Shown one piece after another: positions 1-7,912 of a stretch of DNA of 48,287 nucleotides. The stretch spans positions 1 to 48,287 of the forward strand of contig NZ_LSIC01000054.1 of the NCBI RefSeq assembly GCF_001556045.1, given 5' to 3'. The DNA is from Bradyrhizobium sp. CCH5-F6. GTDB lineage: Bacteria > Pseudomonadota > Alphaproteobacteria > Rhizobiales > Xanthobacteraceae. A program made the position numbers and the translations under genes. The first letter of the stretch is position 1, and every line of letters starts with the position of its first letter. The notes under the pieces were generated by a model that worked only from the letters and a program-made list of their open reading frames with translations, was not told the origin of the DNA and made no database searches.

Positions 1-254
1 TTAGGCAAATTTGCTTGTTTGCTTAAGGAGCGATTGAGGAGGCGTGGTAACGTGTCGTCAAAATGATCCTGCGCGTGCTGCAGCTCGATCAGCACCGGAA
101 AGGAGCGCTTGCGGGACCGGCTCATAACCGAGAGAAATCCGATCTTTTCGTCCCATGTGGTGCGGATGTCGGCGGATATAAACGGAACGTGCTCGCCCGA
201 AAAGCCGAGCAGGCCAAGAAGCCTCAATCTTCCGCGCTTCAGGATCGCCTTCAA
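1..254 (-). CDS. Unrecognised protein, 5' part only (runs off the left edge)
   Basis: An open minus-strand frame runs from a TTG at 254 to the window edge, giving about 84 residues of protein-like sequence. It starts LKAILKRGRLRLLGLLGF and later contains ISADIRTTWDEKIGFLSV and SFPVLIELQHAQDHF. The TTG overlaps the stop of the small upstream frame (TTGA), which suggests translational coupling. I do not recognise a family. Its position next to a phage-type repressor and a serine recombinase suggests mobile-element cargo, but that is inference. The 3' end is not in the window. Confidence 0.4.
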   Translation of the reverse strand, partial: MKAILKRGRLRLLGLLGFSGEHVPFISADIRTTWDEKIGFLSVMSRSRKRSFPVLIELQHAQDHFDDTLPRLLNRSLSKQANLP

Positions 255-379
255 GGAAATTCTGGTTCATTGCGCACCACTTTCCGCTGCAGCTTGTTCT
301 GGCCGGAAAGCCATCCTTGGAGCAGTTCTTCAGCCACCGCGACACGTTCGTTTTCTGACGAATCGCCCGGTCTTGGCAT
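251..379 (-). CDS. Small 42-residue hypothetical protein
   Basis: ATG at 379 opens a 42-codon frame (MPRPGDSSENERVAVAEELL..., ending RNEPEFP). It stops at 251-253 and shares four bases with the start of the next frame. The acidic, amphipathic middle reads like real protein, and the overlap with the downstream frame supports translation. The Shine-Dalgarno is weak (GAAG just before the ATG). It could be the C-terminal part of a longer gene broken by frameshifts (see 330-480). Function unknown. Confidence 0.3.
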   Translation of the reverse strand: MPRPGDSSENERVAVAEELLQGWLSGQNKLQRKVVRNEPEFP

Positions 380-480
380 CTTCGATCACCGCTTTCTTGA
401 TGATGACCGTGCGCGGACGCTTGTCGGCGGGCGGGGGCCGCGCTGCTCTTGGGCATCGCGGGCTCCGTCTTCCTGGGCAT
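330..480 (-). pseudogene. Possible frameshifted small gene
   Basis: The ATG at 480 gives MPRKTEPAMPKSSAAPA. The frame then passes a C-rich tract near 420-435, after which the plausible continuation lies in another frame (ADKRPRTVIIKKAVIEDAK then TGRFV) ending at 330-332. Only the joined version looks like a natural Lys/Ala-rich small protein. This could be a decayed gene or a base-call error in the C tract. No function assigned. Confidence 0.2.
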
Positions 481-517
481 TTCGTCTCCAATTCGCTGCG
501 CTTACCGACGTGACCGC

Positions 518-1543
518 TCAGACCCGCTCTCGCAAGAGCCGCCCAACCACGCGTCCAAGAAGAACTCCCCCGGAGGTAGCCGAGCCGTCGGAATGTCTGG
601 CCAGAAACACCCTACCGTCGGCGCCGCAGAAGGCGAACTCGCCGGCGGCCGTCCAATCGCGACAGGAAGTATCCACGAACACGCGATCGCCTTGCGCCAT
701 ACCTTCGATTGGTCTGTCGAGCGCCACAATGACCGTTTCGGAAGGCGACGCATCAAACAGAGTCTGCAGCAGACCCTTCGGCAGCTTCCACGTCCTCAGC
801 CGGCGTGCCGCGCGAAGAGCTTGAACGATACTTGCCGGCTCGACCTCATAGATCTCGTCCTCCTCGGAGCTACCGGGTGCGCGGCGTATTTTGGAGGCGC
901 TTAAGAGTTCCTTTACCTTATCGAAGTCGGGAGACGGAGCAGCTTCGGCGATGCGAGCCAAATAGGCCGGGTCGATCTCGGCCAAAGACTTGACAGAGCC
1001 GATCAACCGATCCGCGGCTTCACCGAGGCCGGACGGAAAATCGCCGCGGGCGAGCCATGATGGCGATAACGTTAGAGCCTCGGCATAGGCCTCCATCATC
1101 CGCTCGTTGACAGGATTGTTGCCGGCTTCGTGACTGGCCAATGTCGACGGCACGAAGCCGAAAGCGCTGCCAAAATCATACGAACTGACGAAGCCGCGCA
1201 CTTTGCGGGCGAGCTTGAGACGCGCACCCACGGCGACGTGACTTCTCCCGACCGGGATTTCGTCAGCCGCGAATGGCGAACTCTCGCGCAATCTCTCCAT
1301 CTCGGCCCTGGCAGCATCGCCGCTGCGAAAAGCGTCGCCGGAGATCCCGAACGCGGAAGCATACTTCTCTGCGTCCTTCAGGCCGATCCTCCGCGTCGCA
1401 CTCTCGTGCGCACGCATCAGCGGTTCGGACCATCCGAAGTGAATCGCGGCAGCTTTGGCTGAAGTGAAACCGGCCAGCATCCTTGCAAGCCGCAACAGCT
1501 GCCCCGCCTCCCGGATTCCGAAGCTTTGAGACGCCTTTTCCAT
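518..1543 (-). CDS. Phage-type transcriptional repressor, two HTH regions and degenerate S24-like C-terminus
   Basis: This 341-residue protein starts at ATG 1543 behind a GGAG-type ribosome site. Residues about 14-60 form one helix-turn-helix (GQLLRLARMLAGFTSAKAAA). A second HTH lies near 105-160 (GARLKLARKVRGF, then PSTLASHEAGNNPVN). The C-terminal stretch contains GDRVFVDTS followed by a short beta-rich segment, as in LexA/CI-like S24 repressors. The usual catalytic Ser (D-S-M-x-P) is replaced by a DRPIEGM stretch and the usual Lys is absent, so self-cleavage is unlikely. It is divergent from the serine recombinase at 1660 and probably controls it; the 116-bp gap holds a candidate operator. 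Confidence 0.75.
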   Translation of the reverse strand: MEKASQSFGIREAGQLLRLARMLAGFTSAKAAAIHFGWSEPLMRAHESATRRIGLKDAEKYASAFGISGDAFRSGDAARAEMERLRESSPFAADEIPVGRSHVAVGARLKLARKVRGFVSSYDFGSAFGFVPSTLASHEAGNNPVNERMMEAYAEALTLSPSWLARGDFPSGLGEAADRLIGSVKSLAEIDPAYLARIAEAAPSPDFDKVKELLSASKIRRAPGSSEEDEIYEVEPASIVQALRAARRLRTWKLPKGLLQTLFDASPSETVIVALDRPIEGMAQGDRVFVDTSCRDWTAAGEFAFCGADGRVFLARHSDGSATSGGVLLGRVVGRLLRERV

Positions 1544-1594
1544 CGCTCCACCAAAAAAGATCGCGTATTCATTAAAATTGTCGTATCAGATACA

Positions 1595-1614
1595 GGTAAC
1601 TTGGTAACCGTTAC
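1595..1614. promoter_or_regulatory. Candidate repressor operator with GGTAAC repeats
   Basis: GGTAAC occurs twice in tandem (1595-1600 and 1603-1608), followed by GTTAC at 1610-1614. Together they form both a direct repeat and an inverted repeat (GTAAC...GTTAC). The site lies between the divergent repressor and recombinase genes, in a locally AT-rich gap. Binding by the repressor is inferred from position only. Confidence 0.3.
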
Positions 1615-1659
1615 AAAATAGGGTGATGCGCATCGCAGGTCAAGAGGCAGGAGAGCCCG

Positions 1660-3873
1660 ATGTTCGAGTTGAAGGTCGCCCATGATAAACCCTGGGAGGA
1701 AGCCCGCTTTGCGCTCTACGGGCGTGTTTCGACGCCGGACCAGTCCGCCGCGTTGGACGCTCAATTGAGCTTCCTTCGGAACGAGGTGACCTCGAAAAAG
1801 GGTCATATCGTTGCGGAGCATTGCGACGTCGGGACGGGCAGGCGATCGAAGCAGCGCACCGGCTATCAGCAGATGCTGAAGCTCATCGAGCAGCGGGCGA
1901 TCGACTACCTTTTCGTCCGCGATCTGAGCCGACTTTCCCGAAAGTTCGGTACTCTGGATGATCTGTGGCATTTCTCGCGTCAGAACGGCGTCGTCCTTGT
2001 CGACGGGCAGATCGGCGTCATCGATGGCCTGATCTGCTGGGCGCTGGGTCTGGTCGCTCAGGTGATGCCCGCCGTCGGCGGCGAACAGGTCAGGACCTCG
2101 CTGGCCGTGAAGGCCCGGAAGGGATTGCATCTCGGACGTCCGCCGCTTGGCTACGAATGCGTCGAGAAGGACGGCGAAAAGGGCCACCTTGAGATCGTCG
2201 AGGAAGACGCCAGGATCGTCAGGCGGATCTTCAAGCGGGCTTTGGCCGGCGTGTCGTTGCGCGGCCAGGCGCAGATCCTGAACTTCAAGGATAAGGTCCC
2301 GTCCCCGCGAGACTCGTTGTGGACGTCGGAGACGGTCCGGTACATCCTGACCAATCCGGTCTATCGAAAGGACATCGTTTGGGGGAGGACCCGAAACTTC
2401 TTCCACGCGATGACCGAAGCCTTCAAGCGTGACTATCCGCCCGAGGCCGAGTGGATCCGGGCGCTGGGAACTCACGAGCCGCTCGTTTCCGAGGCGGACT
2501 TCGATCGCGTTCAGGAAATCCTGGGTCGCAACGAGAACGGCAAGAAGAGCAAGAAGGCCGGTCCTCCCGCCTTCCTCTCGAGCCTGATCAAATGTCCGGA
2601 TTGCAGCCGGATCGACGACGAGGGCAACGTTCAAGGCGGCTCGATGTCCGTCGTGGGCGGCGACGGCCGTCGGCTAAGGATGCGCTGCATCAACGCGAAT
2701 ACGGGCAAGTGCAACAACCGCCGCACCTTCTACCGCGACCATATCCTCCAAGCGGTCCTTGGCGGTCTACTGGATCATCTCAAATCGCCCGGGGCGATGC
2801 AGATCTTCCTGCAGGAGCACAATGCCGCGTCCGAGAGGCGTCTGGCCGAAGTCGGCCCGTCGCGGGGCAAAGCCGAGAAGCGCATCAAGGTCTTGGAAAC
2901 CGAGATCAAGCGGCTCGTCGACCAACTCGCCAAGGGCATCAACGCCGACGAATTGCAAGGGGGCATTACCCTTCGCAAGGAAGAGAAGCTCAAGTTGACC
3001 GCGCAGCTCGAAGACATCGAAAATTCGTCGGTGATCTTCGCGTTGAATCCTCCGTCGCTGGCGGATTACGCCTCGATGGCCGAGCGGATGATGGTTAATC
3101 TTTCGGGCAGCGGCCAGGAGCCCGAAGACATCGAGCTCCGCGAGCATCTCGAAGCTCTCGTCAAGCACGTCTACGTGCATCCTCTCGTGGAAAACGGCAA
3201 GAAGACCTTCGAGGTCGAGGTGTTCGGCAAGCTGGCGACCTTGGTTACCGGCGCCGTGTCCTACCGCGCCCAACATCGTAAGGATATGGTTGGTAAGGAT
3301 ATCCTTATCCGAGAAACCCTTACGACGTCGCGCGCGGCTGCGAATCTCGTGATGCCGTTTGCCCGGCGCCGCGGGCCGGGCCACAAACCCCCGCGAAAGC
3401 GCGCTCCGCGGCGAGAGGAACCGGAGTTGAGACTTCTCTTGTCCCGATCCGGTGTCCCGCTCACGGCTAGGGCTATCGCCGGAAAGCTTGCCGACGTGGG
3501 CGTGCACCGCACCGTTACCAGCGTGCATAACGCCCTCGATCGCCGGCCAGAACTCTTCGTGCGCATCCGGAAGAACGGCTTCATGCTCCGTTCGCGGTGG
3601 GAGAAGCAGCCGCTCAGGTACTTCCAATCCACGGCGGAAATTGTGGAGATGGCGCGCGAGGTCCTGGACCTAAGCGGCAAGCCAATGCGCCCCCTCGAAC
3701 TCATTGAGCAGTTTCACGTAAAGGGTCGCAAGATCTTCGGCCACGAGGTCAGCGTGCTCCAAACGGTGTTAACCAAGCACGCCGATGACTTCCAGGCGAA
3801 GGGCCGCAACTGCGCTCGCTGGATTCTGCGAGCGCTGCCGGTCGCCACCATCCCGATCTTTCTCGCCGCGTGA
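1660..3873 (+). CDS. Large serine site-specific recombinase (integrase)
   Basis: A 737-residue serine recombinase. The N-terminal resolvase domain shows YGRVSTPDQS with the likely nucleophile Ser24, a GTGRRSKQRTGYQQML segment, and DLSRLSRKFGTLDDLW carrying catalytic arginines. A recombinase domain follows (about 155-290, including LGRPPLGYE and RYILTNPVYRKDIVWG). Next are a zinc-ribbon-like segment (IKCPDCS, then RCI and KCNN) and a charged coiled-coil region near 395-450. The last 150 residues are an extra region with two winged-helix-like segments (about 590-650 and 665-725). Such enzymes insert or excise mobile DNA, and the nearby accessory genes could be its cargo. No att core could be identified from the window alone. 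Confidence 0.9.
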   Translation: MFELKVAHDKPWEEARFALYGRVSTPDQSAALDAQLSFLRNEVTSKKGHIVAEHCDVGTGRRSKQRTGYQQMLKLIEQRAIDYLFVRDLSRLSRKFGTLDDLWHFSRQNGVVLVDGQIGVIDGLICWALGLVAQVMPAVGGEQVRTSLAVKARKGLHLGRPPLGYECVEKDGEKGHLEIVEEDARIVRRIFKRALAGVSLRGQAQILNFKDKVPSPRDSLWTSETVRYILTNPVYRKDIVWGRTRNFFHAMTEAFKRDYPPEAEWIRALGTHEPLVSEADFDRVQEILGRNENGKKSKKAGPPAFLSSLIKCPDCSRIDDEGNVQGGSMSVVGGDGRRLRMRCINANTGKCNNRRTFYRDHILQAVLGGLLDHLKSPGAMQIFLQEHNAASERRLAEVGPSRGKAEKRIKVLETEIKRLVDQLAKGINADELQGGITLRKEEKLKLTAQLEDIENSSVIFALNPPSLADYASMAERMMVNLSGSGQEPEDIELREHLEALVKHVYVHPLVENGKKTFEVEVFGKLATLVTGAVSYRAQHRKDMVGKDILIRETLTTSRAAANLVMPFARRRGPGHKPPRKRAPRREEPELRLLLSRSGVPLTARAIAGKLADVGVHRTVTSVHNALDRRPELFVRIRKNGFMLRSRWEKQPLRYFQSTAEIVEMAREVLDLSGKPMRPLELIEQFHVKGRKIFGHEVSVLQTVLTKHADDFQAKGRNCARWILRALPVATIPIFLAA

Positions 3874-3960
3874 GCGCACTCTAGGAATTAGCTTCCGGTA
3901 GCATGAAGGAAAAGGAAGCAACCGGCGGTAGATAAACGACGTCAGCGACGACACCCTTGG

Positions 3961-5448
3961 TCAACGCCGCGCTTTGAGCCTCGCCAGAAGGGCCCGGTAA
4001 GCGTGTTCTTCAGGCACCGCCAGGATCTCCGGCCTCTGGTCGATGATCGCGGCCAGTTCCACTGTCACGGCATCCAAAAGGGCCAAAAGAAGGGAGTCCC
4101 CCACGCTTCGGATTTCGGACAGATCTTCGAAGAGACCAGCCGTCTCGCCGTGCGCGATCTTGTTGCGGCCTTCGCGGTAAACCTTGGTTACGGCGTCTTC
4201 GATGGTCAGGTGGCCGGGCGGCACAGGTTTAGCTTGCGGGTTGAGAGCCGCCTCGGCGAAGGTCGTCATGGCTTTCGCCTCACCGCCGGCTCCGGATAGA
4301 CCGTCAGCAGCGCAGCCGTAATCGACGACCGCCATGAAGTCCGACGCCTCGCGCCTGGCTTCGCCCACCCAGTACAATGCGTTGGCCCAGCGTTCCACGA
4401 GGTGAGGGGCACGACCGGTCTGCCGGCCTCTCATGTAGGCCTCAAGCAACTTGCCTGCCGCATCTAGGAATGGCTTCGCCGCCGCCATCTCGGCCGCAAG
4501 AGCGCCAGGCGCGGACCCCAGTCCCGGCCGCTGGGTGCTCCAGCCTGTGAGAAATGTGCCGTCCGGCAGGGTGGCCAGCCGGTCTTCCGAGAAGAGATGC
4601 TGGCGCCCGGCTTTGGTGAACCGCCGCGCGTCTTCGACCCGAAAGCGGAGCCCAATCGCGTCGATGGCGAGGCCGCCGACGACCACGGCCTTGTGGTGCG
4701 ATCGGCCGAGTTCGTGGCCGTCGATCCTGACCGTCGCAACCCATTCGAAGCCGTCGAGCGTACTCAGCACCTCCCAAGCGGTCCGGAGATCTGCGTCGCT
4801 GCCGGTCGCCAAAGCCCGGTCACGAAGGTCGGCATACCGCAGTTGCCCGCTTTCGACCGATCGGATGTGGTCCCGCGCGCCCGTGCTCTTCACGTAGCGC
4901 GCGATCCAGTCCGCCCGCGGCAGGAACGCGACCGGGCCGACGGCAAACGGCTGGACGCCCTGATCGGTGTCGAACAGGTTGCACGGGATGTGGCGGTCCG
5001 TCGTCTGCAGGATCGTCGCGGCGAGGCGATCGAGATTCTTCCGGTAGTCGGCGACAACGGCGGTGAAGAAGCCTTCTGGCAGCGGATCCTGGCCGCGGGT
5101 TTGTGCGTCGGGCGGCAGGTGGGATGGACTGCTCGTCAGCGCCTCGCCGATGGCTCGAAAGGAAATCCTATCGAAGGCGCTCCGTTCGATCGTCTGGCGG
5201 AATTCGGACCTTTCGTTCCACGTCTGCGCCGTAAGCCGATGGGCGGCGTCCACGCCGGCCTGCGTGACGTTATACGCACGACCCGCATCCGCCGGGATGG
5301 TCATCGGAATCATCGGAAACCGATTCTGCGACAACCAGTCCTCGAAAGGCATGGCAGCAGTCTTCAGGACATCGTCAACGATGGTTTCGATCAGGCTCTC
5401 CGCCGAATCCTTCGGCGCGGCAGTCTTCAATTTGCTGGACCTGGCCAA
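3961..5448 (-). CDS. HEPN-domain (ApeA-like) protein
   Basis: A 495-residue protein, translated from a TTG at 5448. Residues 428-433 read RNKIAH, the R-x4-H motif of HEPN ribonuclease-type domains, set in YREGRNKIAHGE as in ApeA-like HEPN proteins. The first 350 residues match no family I recognise; they include WEVLSTLDGFEW and FRVEDARRFTKAGRQHLFSE. HEPN proteins of this kind are often RNA-cleaving effectors in phage defence; that role is inferred here. It lies 135 bp downstream of the ExoI-like gene on the same strand and may share its transcript, although a hairpin sits between them. It converges with the serine recombinase. Confidence 0.7.
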   Translation of the reverse strand: MARSSKLKTAAPKDSAESLIETIVDDVLKTAAMPFEDWLSQNRFPMIPMTIPADAGRAYNVTQAGVDAAHRLTAQTWNERSEFRQTIERSAFDRISFRAIGEALTSSPSHLPPDAQTRGQDPLPEGFFTAVVADYRKNLDRLAATILQTTDRHIPCNLFDTDQGVQPFAVGPVAFLPRADWIARYVKSTGARDHIRSVESGQLRYADLRDRALATGSDADLRTAWEVLSTLDGFEWVATVRIDGHELGRSHHKAVVVGGLAIDAIGLRFRVEDARRFTKAGRQHLFSEDRLATLPDGTFLTGWSTQRPGLGSAPGALAAEMAAAKPFLDAAGKLLEAYMRGRQTGRAPHLVERWANALYWVGEARREASDFMAVVDYGCAADGLSGAGGEAKAMTTFAEAALNPQAKPVPPGHLTIEDAVTKVYREGRNKIAHGETAGLFEDLSEIRSVGDSLLLALLDAVTVELAAIIDQRPEILAVPEEHAYRALLARLKARR

Positions 5449-5513
5449 TGTCGATCTCTGTTAAACGCGGTAGAACGCAGATAGGCATGTGGCCGAACCG
5501 CCGCAAATAGGTC

Positions 5514-5538
5514 GTCTCGCGAAGGATTCGCAAGAGAC
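5514..5538 (-). terminator. Hairpin between the ExoI-like and HEPN genes
   Basis: GTCTC+GCGAA (5514-5523) pairs with TTCGC+GAGAC (5527-5531, 5534-5538) through a 3-nt loop and a 2-nt bulge. Outer CCGCCGC and GCGGCGG arms flank it. There is no clear U-tract. It may be a partial terminator, a processing site, or chance. Confidence 0.25.
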
Positions 5539-5583
5539 GCATAGACGGTTCGCGGCGGCTGTCCGAAGGGGTGCAGGGCCGGC

Positions 5584-6951
5584 TTACCGCAGATTCCAAC
5601 ACCCGCTCTTGAGAGCGTCGCTCAATTCTCCTGGAATGGATTCGAGCTCGGAAAGCGCGCGTTGGATCGTCGTCCAAGGTGCGGCTGCGTATCTGCCATC
5701 GCCGCGCCGGCGCGCGCCGATGTCATCTTCGATGACGCGACGGGCCGCCTCCTGGAACAGGTGGGGGCTCTCGAAGTACATCAATCGGCGCGACAGGCGC
5801 CTCAAACGCCCGTCGGCGAAGCGGGGGATGAGTTCTGCTCTGGCCTCCCACGGAAGCGTATGGAATAGCCGGCACAGTTCGGTGTCGGCGTCGGAGAAGA
5901 AGTTGCCGCCGTAGATCTGCTCCTCCACGTGCTCCGAGGGCGGATAAGTGGGCTCGAGCGATGCGGCCGCGCGCGTCAGCGCCTCCATGAAGTCGGGATC
6001 GGCACGAACCGAAACGGATCGTCGCGAGCACTCGTCCTCGGTCAGATCGACGAAGTGAACGCTGTCTATGTCCCACAATGGATAGAGCAGCGGCGAGGCG
6101 TTCACCTTCAGCCGCCGGATCGGCCGTGGCTCTTGCGTCATCCTGGTCGCGAGTTCCGTCTCCTCGAGCTTGCGCAGAGCGTCTATGTCGCATGCAAGAT
6201 CCAGGCAGTAATGCACATTCGCGTCTTTCGGGCTGATGCCGACCCTGGTCAGGAAGTGCATGACCTGCGGGCGGCCAAAGTAGTCGAAGTAAGCGAACGC
6301 TGCCTCGTCCCGAACAAAATCGAGCACCGCCGCTTTCGCCGAGAAGCGCAGAAAAGTGGACCAGAGGTCGGGCGCGCCGGCGCGCACCAGCCTGCAAAGA
6401 CCGAGCATGGCATCGACGTCGGCCGCCGCGTCATGGACCGCCCGCGACACGATGCCGTTTGCCGCGGCGAGGGCGCCGAGACGGTGGGTAGGGCGCCCGT
6501 CCGGCTCAAGTCCGGCATGCACCACCGACGGATGCAGAGTCGTCGCGGCCCGCATCAGATTGAGCACATCGGCGCGGGCATTGCCGTTGGTGTTGGTCAG
6601 GAAGACCGGATGCAGGCACTGATAGAATGCTTGCCTCAGGAATTCCTCGTCGAAGCGGATAGAATTGTAACCGAGGAACGCCGCCGGGCACCACGAAGCG
6701 AGCGTGTTCGCAACTTCGCAGATCATGGAATAGTGCGACTGTCTCGACGGTGCGTTCACGTCGTCGAGGGTATGCCCGGTGACGTGCAGCGCCTGAGGCG
6801 AGGGTACGATGTGAGGCATCAGGCGCGACTTCGTCTCGAATCTGTGGGTCTCGACGAGGTCCGCGTCGGTCCTGACGGCGGCAAATTGGAGGATCTGATC
6901 GAAGCGCTTGTGAAGCCCAGAAGTTTCGAGATCGTACAGGATGAAGGCCAC
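5584..6951 (-). CDS. sbcB: Exodeoxyribonuclease I-like 3'-5' exonuclease
   Basis: A 455-residue homologue of ExoI (E. coli SbcB is 475). The DEDD exonuclease fold starts FILYDLETSGLHKRFDQILQ with catalytic Asp7 and Glu9. NSIRFDEEFLRQAFYQ carries the second acidic site, and HDAAADVDAMLGLCRLV carries the final H/D motif. The C-terminal ExoI signature (HVEEQIYGGNFFSDAD) is also present. ExoI degrades single-stranded DNA 3' to 5' in recombination and repair. Here it lies 12 bp downstream of immA-like and probably in one transcript with the XRE and ImmA genes, which is unusual for a housekeeping sbcB. It starts at GTG 6951. The family call is strong; a defence role is inference. Confidence 0.85.
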   Translation of the reverse strand: MAFILYDLETSGLHKRFDQILQFAAVRTDADLVETHRFETKSRLMPHIVPSPQALHVTGHTLDDVNAPSRQSHYSMICEVANTLASWCPAAFLGYNSIRFDEEFLRQAFYQCLHPVFLTNTNGNARADVLNLMRAATTLHPSVVHAGLEPDGRPTHRLGALAAANGIVSRAVHDAAADVDAMLGLCRLVRAGAPDLWSTFLRFSAKAAVLDFVRDEAAFAYFDYFGRPQVMHFLTRVGISPKDANVHYCLDLACDIDALRKLEETELATRMTQEPRPIRRLKVNASPLLYPLWDIDSVHFVDLTEDECSRRSVSVRADPDFMEALTRAAASLEPTYPPSEHVEEQIYGGNFFSDADTELCRLFHTLPWEARAELIPRFADGRLRRLSRRLMYFESPHLFQEAARRVIEDDIGARRRGDGRYAAAPWTTIQRALSELESIPGELSDALKSGCWNLR

Positions 6952-6963
6952 GATAGACCTGGC

Positions 6964-7479
6964 CTATAGCCGTCCAAGTCTGAACTGCAATGCAGCGAGA
7001 CTGACGCGGAAGCGGCTCGCTATGCTGATCAGATAGTCGTCATCCTGAATGTCGCGAGACGACTCCGAAAGCATATTTTGGACGAGCCGTTCCGGCATGA
7101 GCAGTTCCGACGCGAACGCGTTGGCTTGCATTTCGAGCCGGTCGATCCCCTCGGCGGATACCGAGTCGCGCGGTAGGAAATTCCGGCCCTTGTCGATCAG
7201 TACCGTGGCCTCGAGCTTCGATCGATGGAGCACCACGTGCGCCAGTTCGTGTGCGATGGTGAAGCGCTGTCGGTTTGGATGATGGTTTGAATTGACACCG
7301 ATAACGGGCTTGCCGTCACGGACAAACGCCATGCCCGAGAGTTCGTCGTCGAAGGGCGTGTACTCCACGCGCGCCCCCAATGCCTTCGCGAGCTTCTCGA
7401 CGGGGACTGGGGGCGCCTTCAATCCCAGTTTGTTGACCAGGGCACGTGCGCTCTCTCGCGCTTCCTCCAGGTCGTTCAT
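6964..7479 (-). CDS. ImmA/IrrE family metallo-endopeptidase
   Basis: A 171-residue zinc peptidase with HELAH at residues 77-81, followed by a helix containing the likely third ligand (EMQANAFASELLMP, the usual E-x2-A-x2-FA-x2-LLMP pattern). ImmA-type enzymes cleave or inactivate a partner XRE repressor, often on DNA damage or phage signals. Its ATG overlaps the stop of the XRE gene by four bases (7476-7479), the classical arrangement for such pairs. It is therefore the probable antirepressor for the XRE protein, and through it for the divergent ubiquitin-like operon. Confidence 0.92.
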   Translation of the reverse strand: MNDLEEARESARALVNKLGLKAPPVPVEKLAKALGARVEYTPFDDELSGMAFVRDGKPVIGVNSNHHPNRQRFTIAHELAHVVLHRSKLEATVLIDKGRNFLPRDSVSAEGIDRLEMQANAFASELLMPERLVQNMLSESSRDIQDDDYLISIASRFRVSLAALQFRLGRL

Positions 7480-7808
7480 TTCCGGCCCCCGCCCGTTCTT
7501 CTCACATATTGTTCTATCTGAGCCCGCTGCATCTCGTTCACGTCGCTGCCCTCGATTGCCAGCGGACCGCTCGTCTGCTCGAACGAGTATTTGCTCGGCA
7601 CGAGATCAGTGATCGATCCGACCTCAAGCGCGCTCGCGAGACGGTAGATCTGATGAAGCATGACTTTTTGGCGCCCGCGCTCGATGTTTGCCAGCGAGGC
7701 CCTCGTAAGACCGATCCGATCGGCAACTTCCGACTGCCTAAGGCGCAGCTCCCTGCGCCGCGCCGCGAGACCCGCGCCCACGATCCTATACAGATCCAAA
7801 TCAGCCAT
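7476..7808 (-). CDS. XRE-family repressor paired with ImmA
   Basis: A 110-residue protein with a standard HTH near residues 12-65 (LRLRQSEVADRIGLTRASLA, then NIERGRQKVMLHQIYRLASAL) and a short C-terminal tail that could be the ImmA target. ATG 7808 is preferred over a TTG at 7826, because the longer form would extend through a perfect inverted repeat. It is the first gene of the leftward XRE-ImmA-ExoI cluster and stands divergent to the ubiquitin-like operon. Two matching inverted repeats in the shared promoter region make autoregulation and control of the divergent operon likely. Confidence 0.9.
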   Translation of the reverse strand: MADLDLYRIVGAGLAARRRELRLRQSEVADRIGLTRASLANIERGRQKVMLHQIYRLASALEVGSITDLVPSKYSFEQTSGPLAIEGSDVNEMQRAQIEQYVRRTGGGRK

Positions 7809-7815
7809 GCGGGAA

Positions 7816-7836
7816 GAGAATCGCAATTCGATTCTC
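7816..7836. promoter_or_regulatory. Operator site 1 (AGAATC-N7-GATTCT)
   Basis: A perfect 8-bp inverted repeat, GAGAATCG-N5-CGATTCTC. It contains AGAATC (7817-7822) and GATTCT (7830-7835) separated by 7 bp, and lies just upstream of the XRE start codon. The same half-sites with the same spacing recur at 7914-7932. Position and symmetry fit an XRE dimer operator for autorepression; binding is inferred. Confidence 0.65.
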
Positions 7837-7870
7837 GCGTCAACGACGCAAACAAAAACGTGCTTAATAC

Positions 7871-7887
7871 AAACATTACAAATGTTT
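7871..7887. promoter_or_regulatory. AT-rich palindrome AAACATT-ACA-AATGTTT
   Basis: A 7-bp inverted repeat with a 3-bp centre, placed between the two AGAATC-N7-GATTCT sites in the most AT-rich stretch of the divergent promoter region. It could overlap the promoters of either operon or bind a second factor. No clear -35/-10 pair could be assigned. Confidence 0.4.
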
Positions 7888-7912
7888 AATGTTTTTAATA
7901 CTCAAGCCTGCC

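Noticed and set aside
63..993. Several plus-strand open frames across the left end
   Set aside because: They are antisense to the repressor and small minus-strand frames, Arg/Ser-rich, and lack ribosome sites.
3874..3960. Short inverted pieces (GCTTCC/GGAAGC, CCGGT/ACCGG) between the recombinase and HEPN genes
   Set aside because: Arms are only 5-6 bp with long loops; not convincing as a terminator or att site.
4597..5484. 295-codon plus-strand frame
   Set aside because: It is antisense to the HEPN gene, which has a recognisable motif and natural composition.
5929..6969. 346-codon plus-strand frame
   Set aside because: It is the mirror of the ExoI-like gene, whose catalytic motifs are clear on the minus strand.
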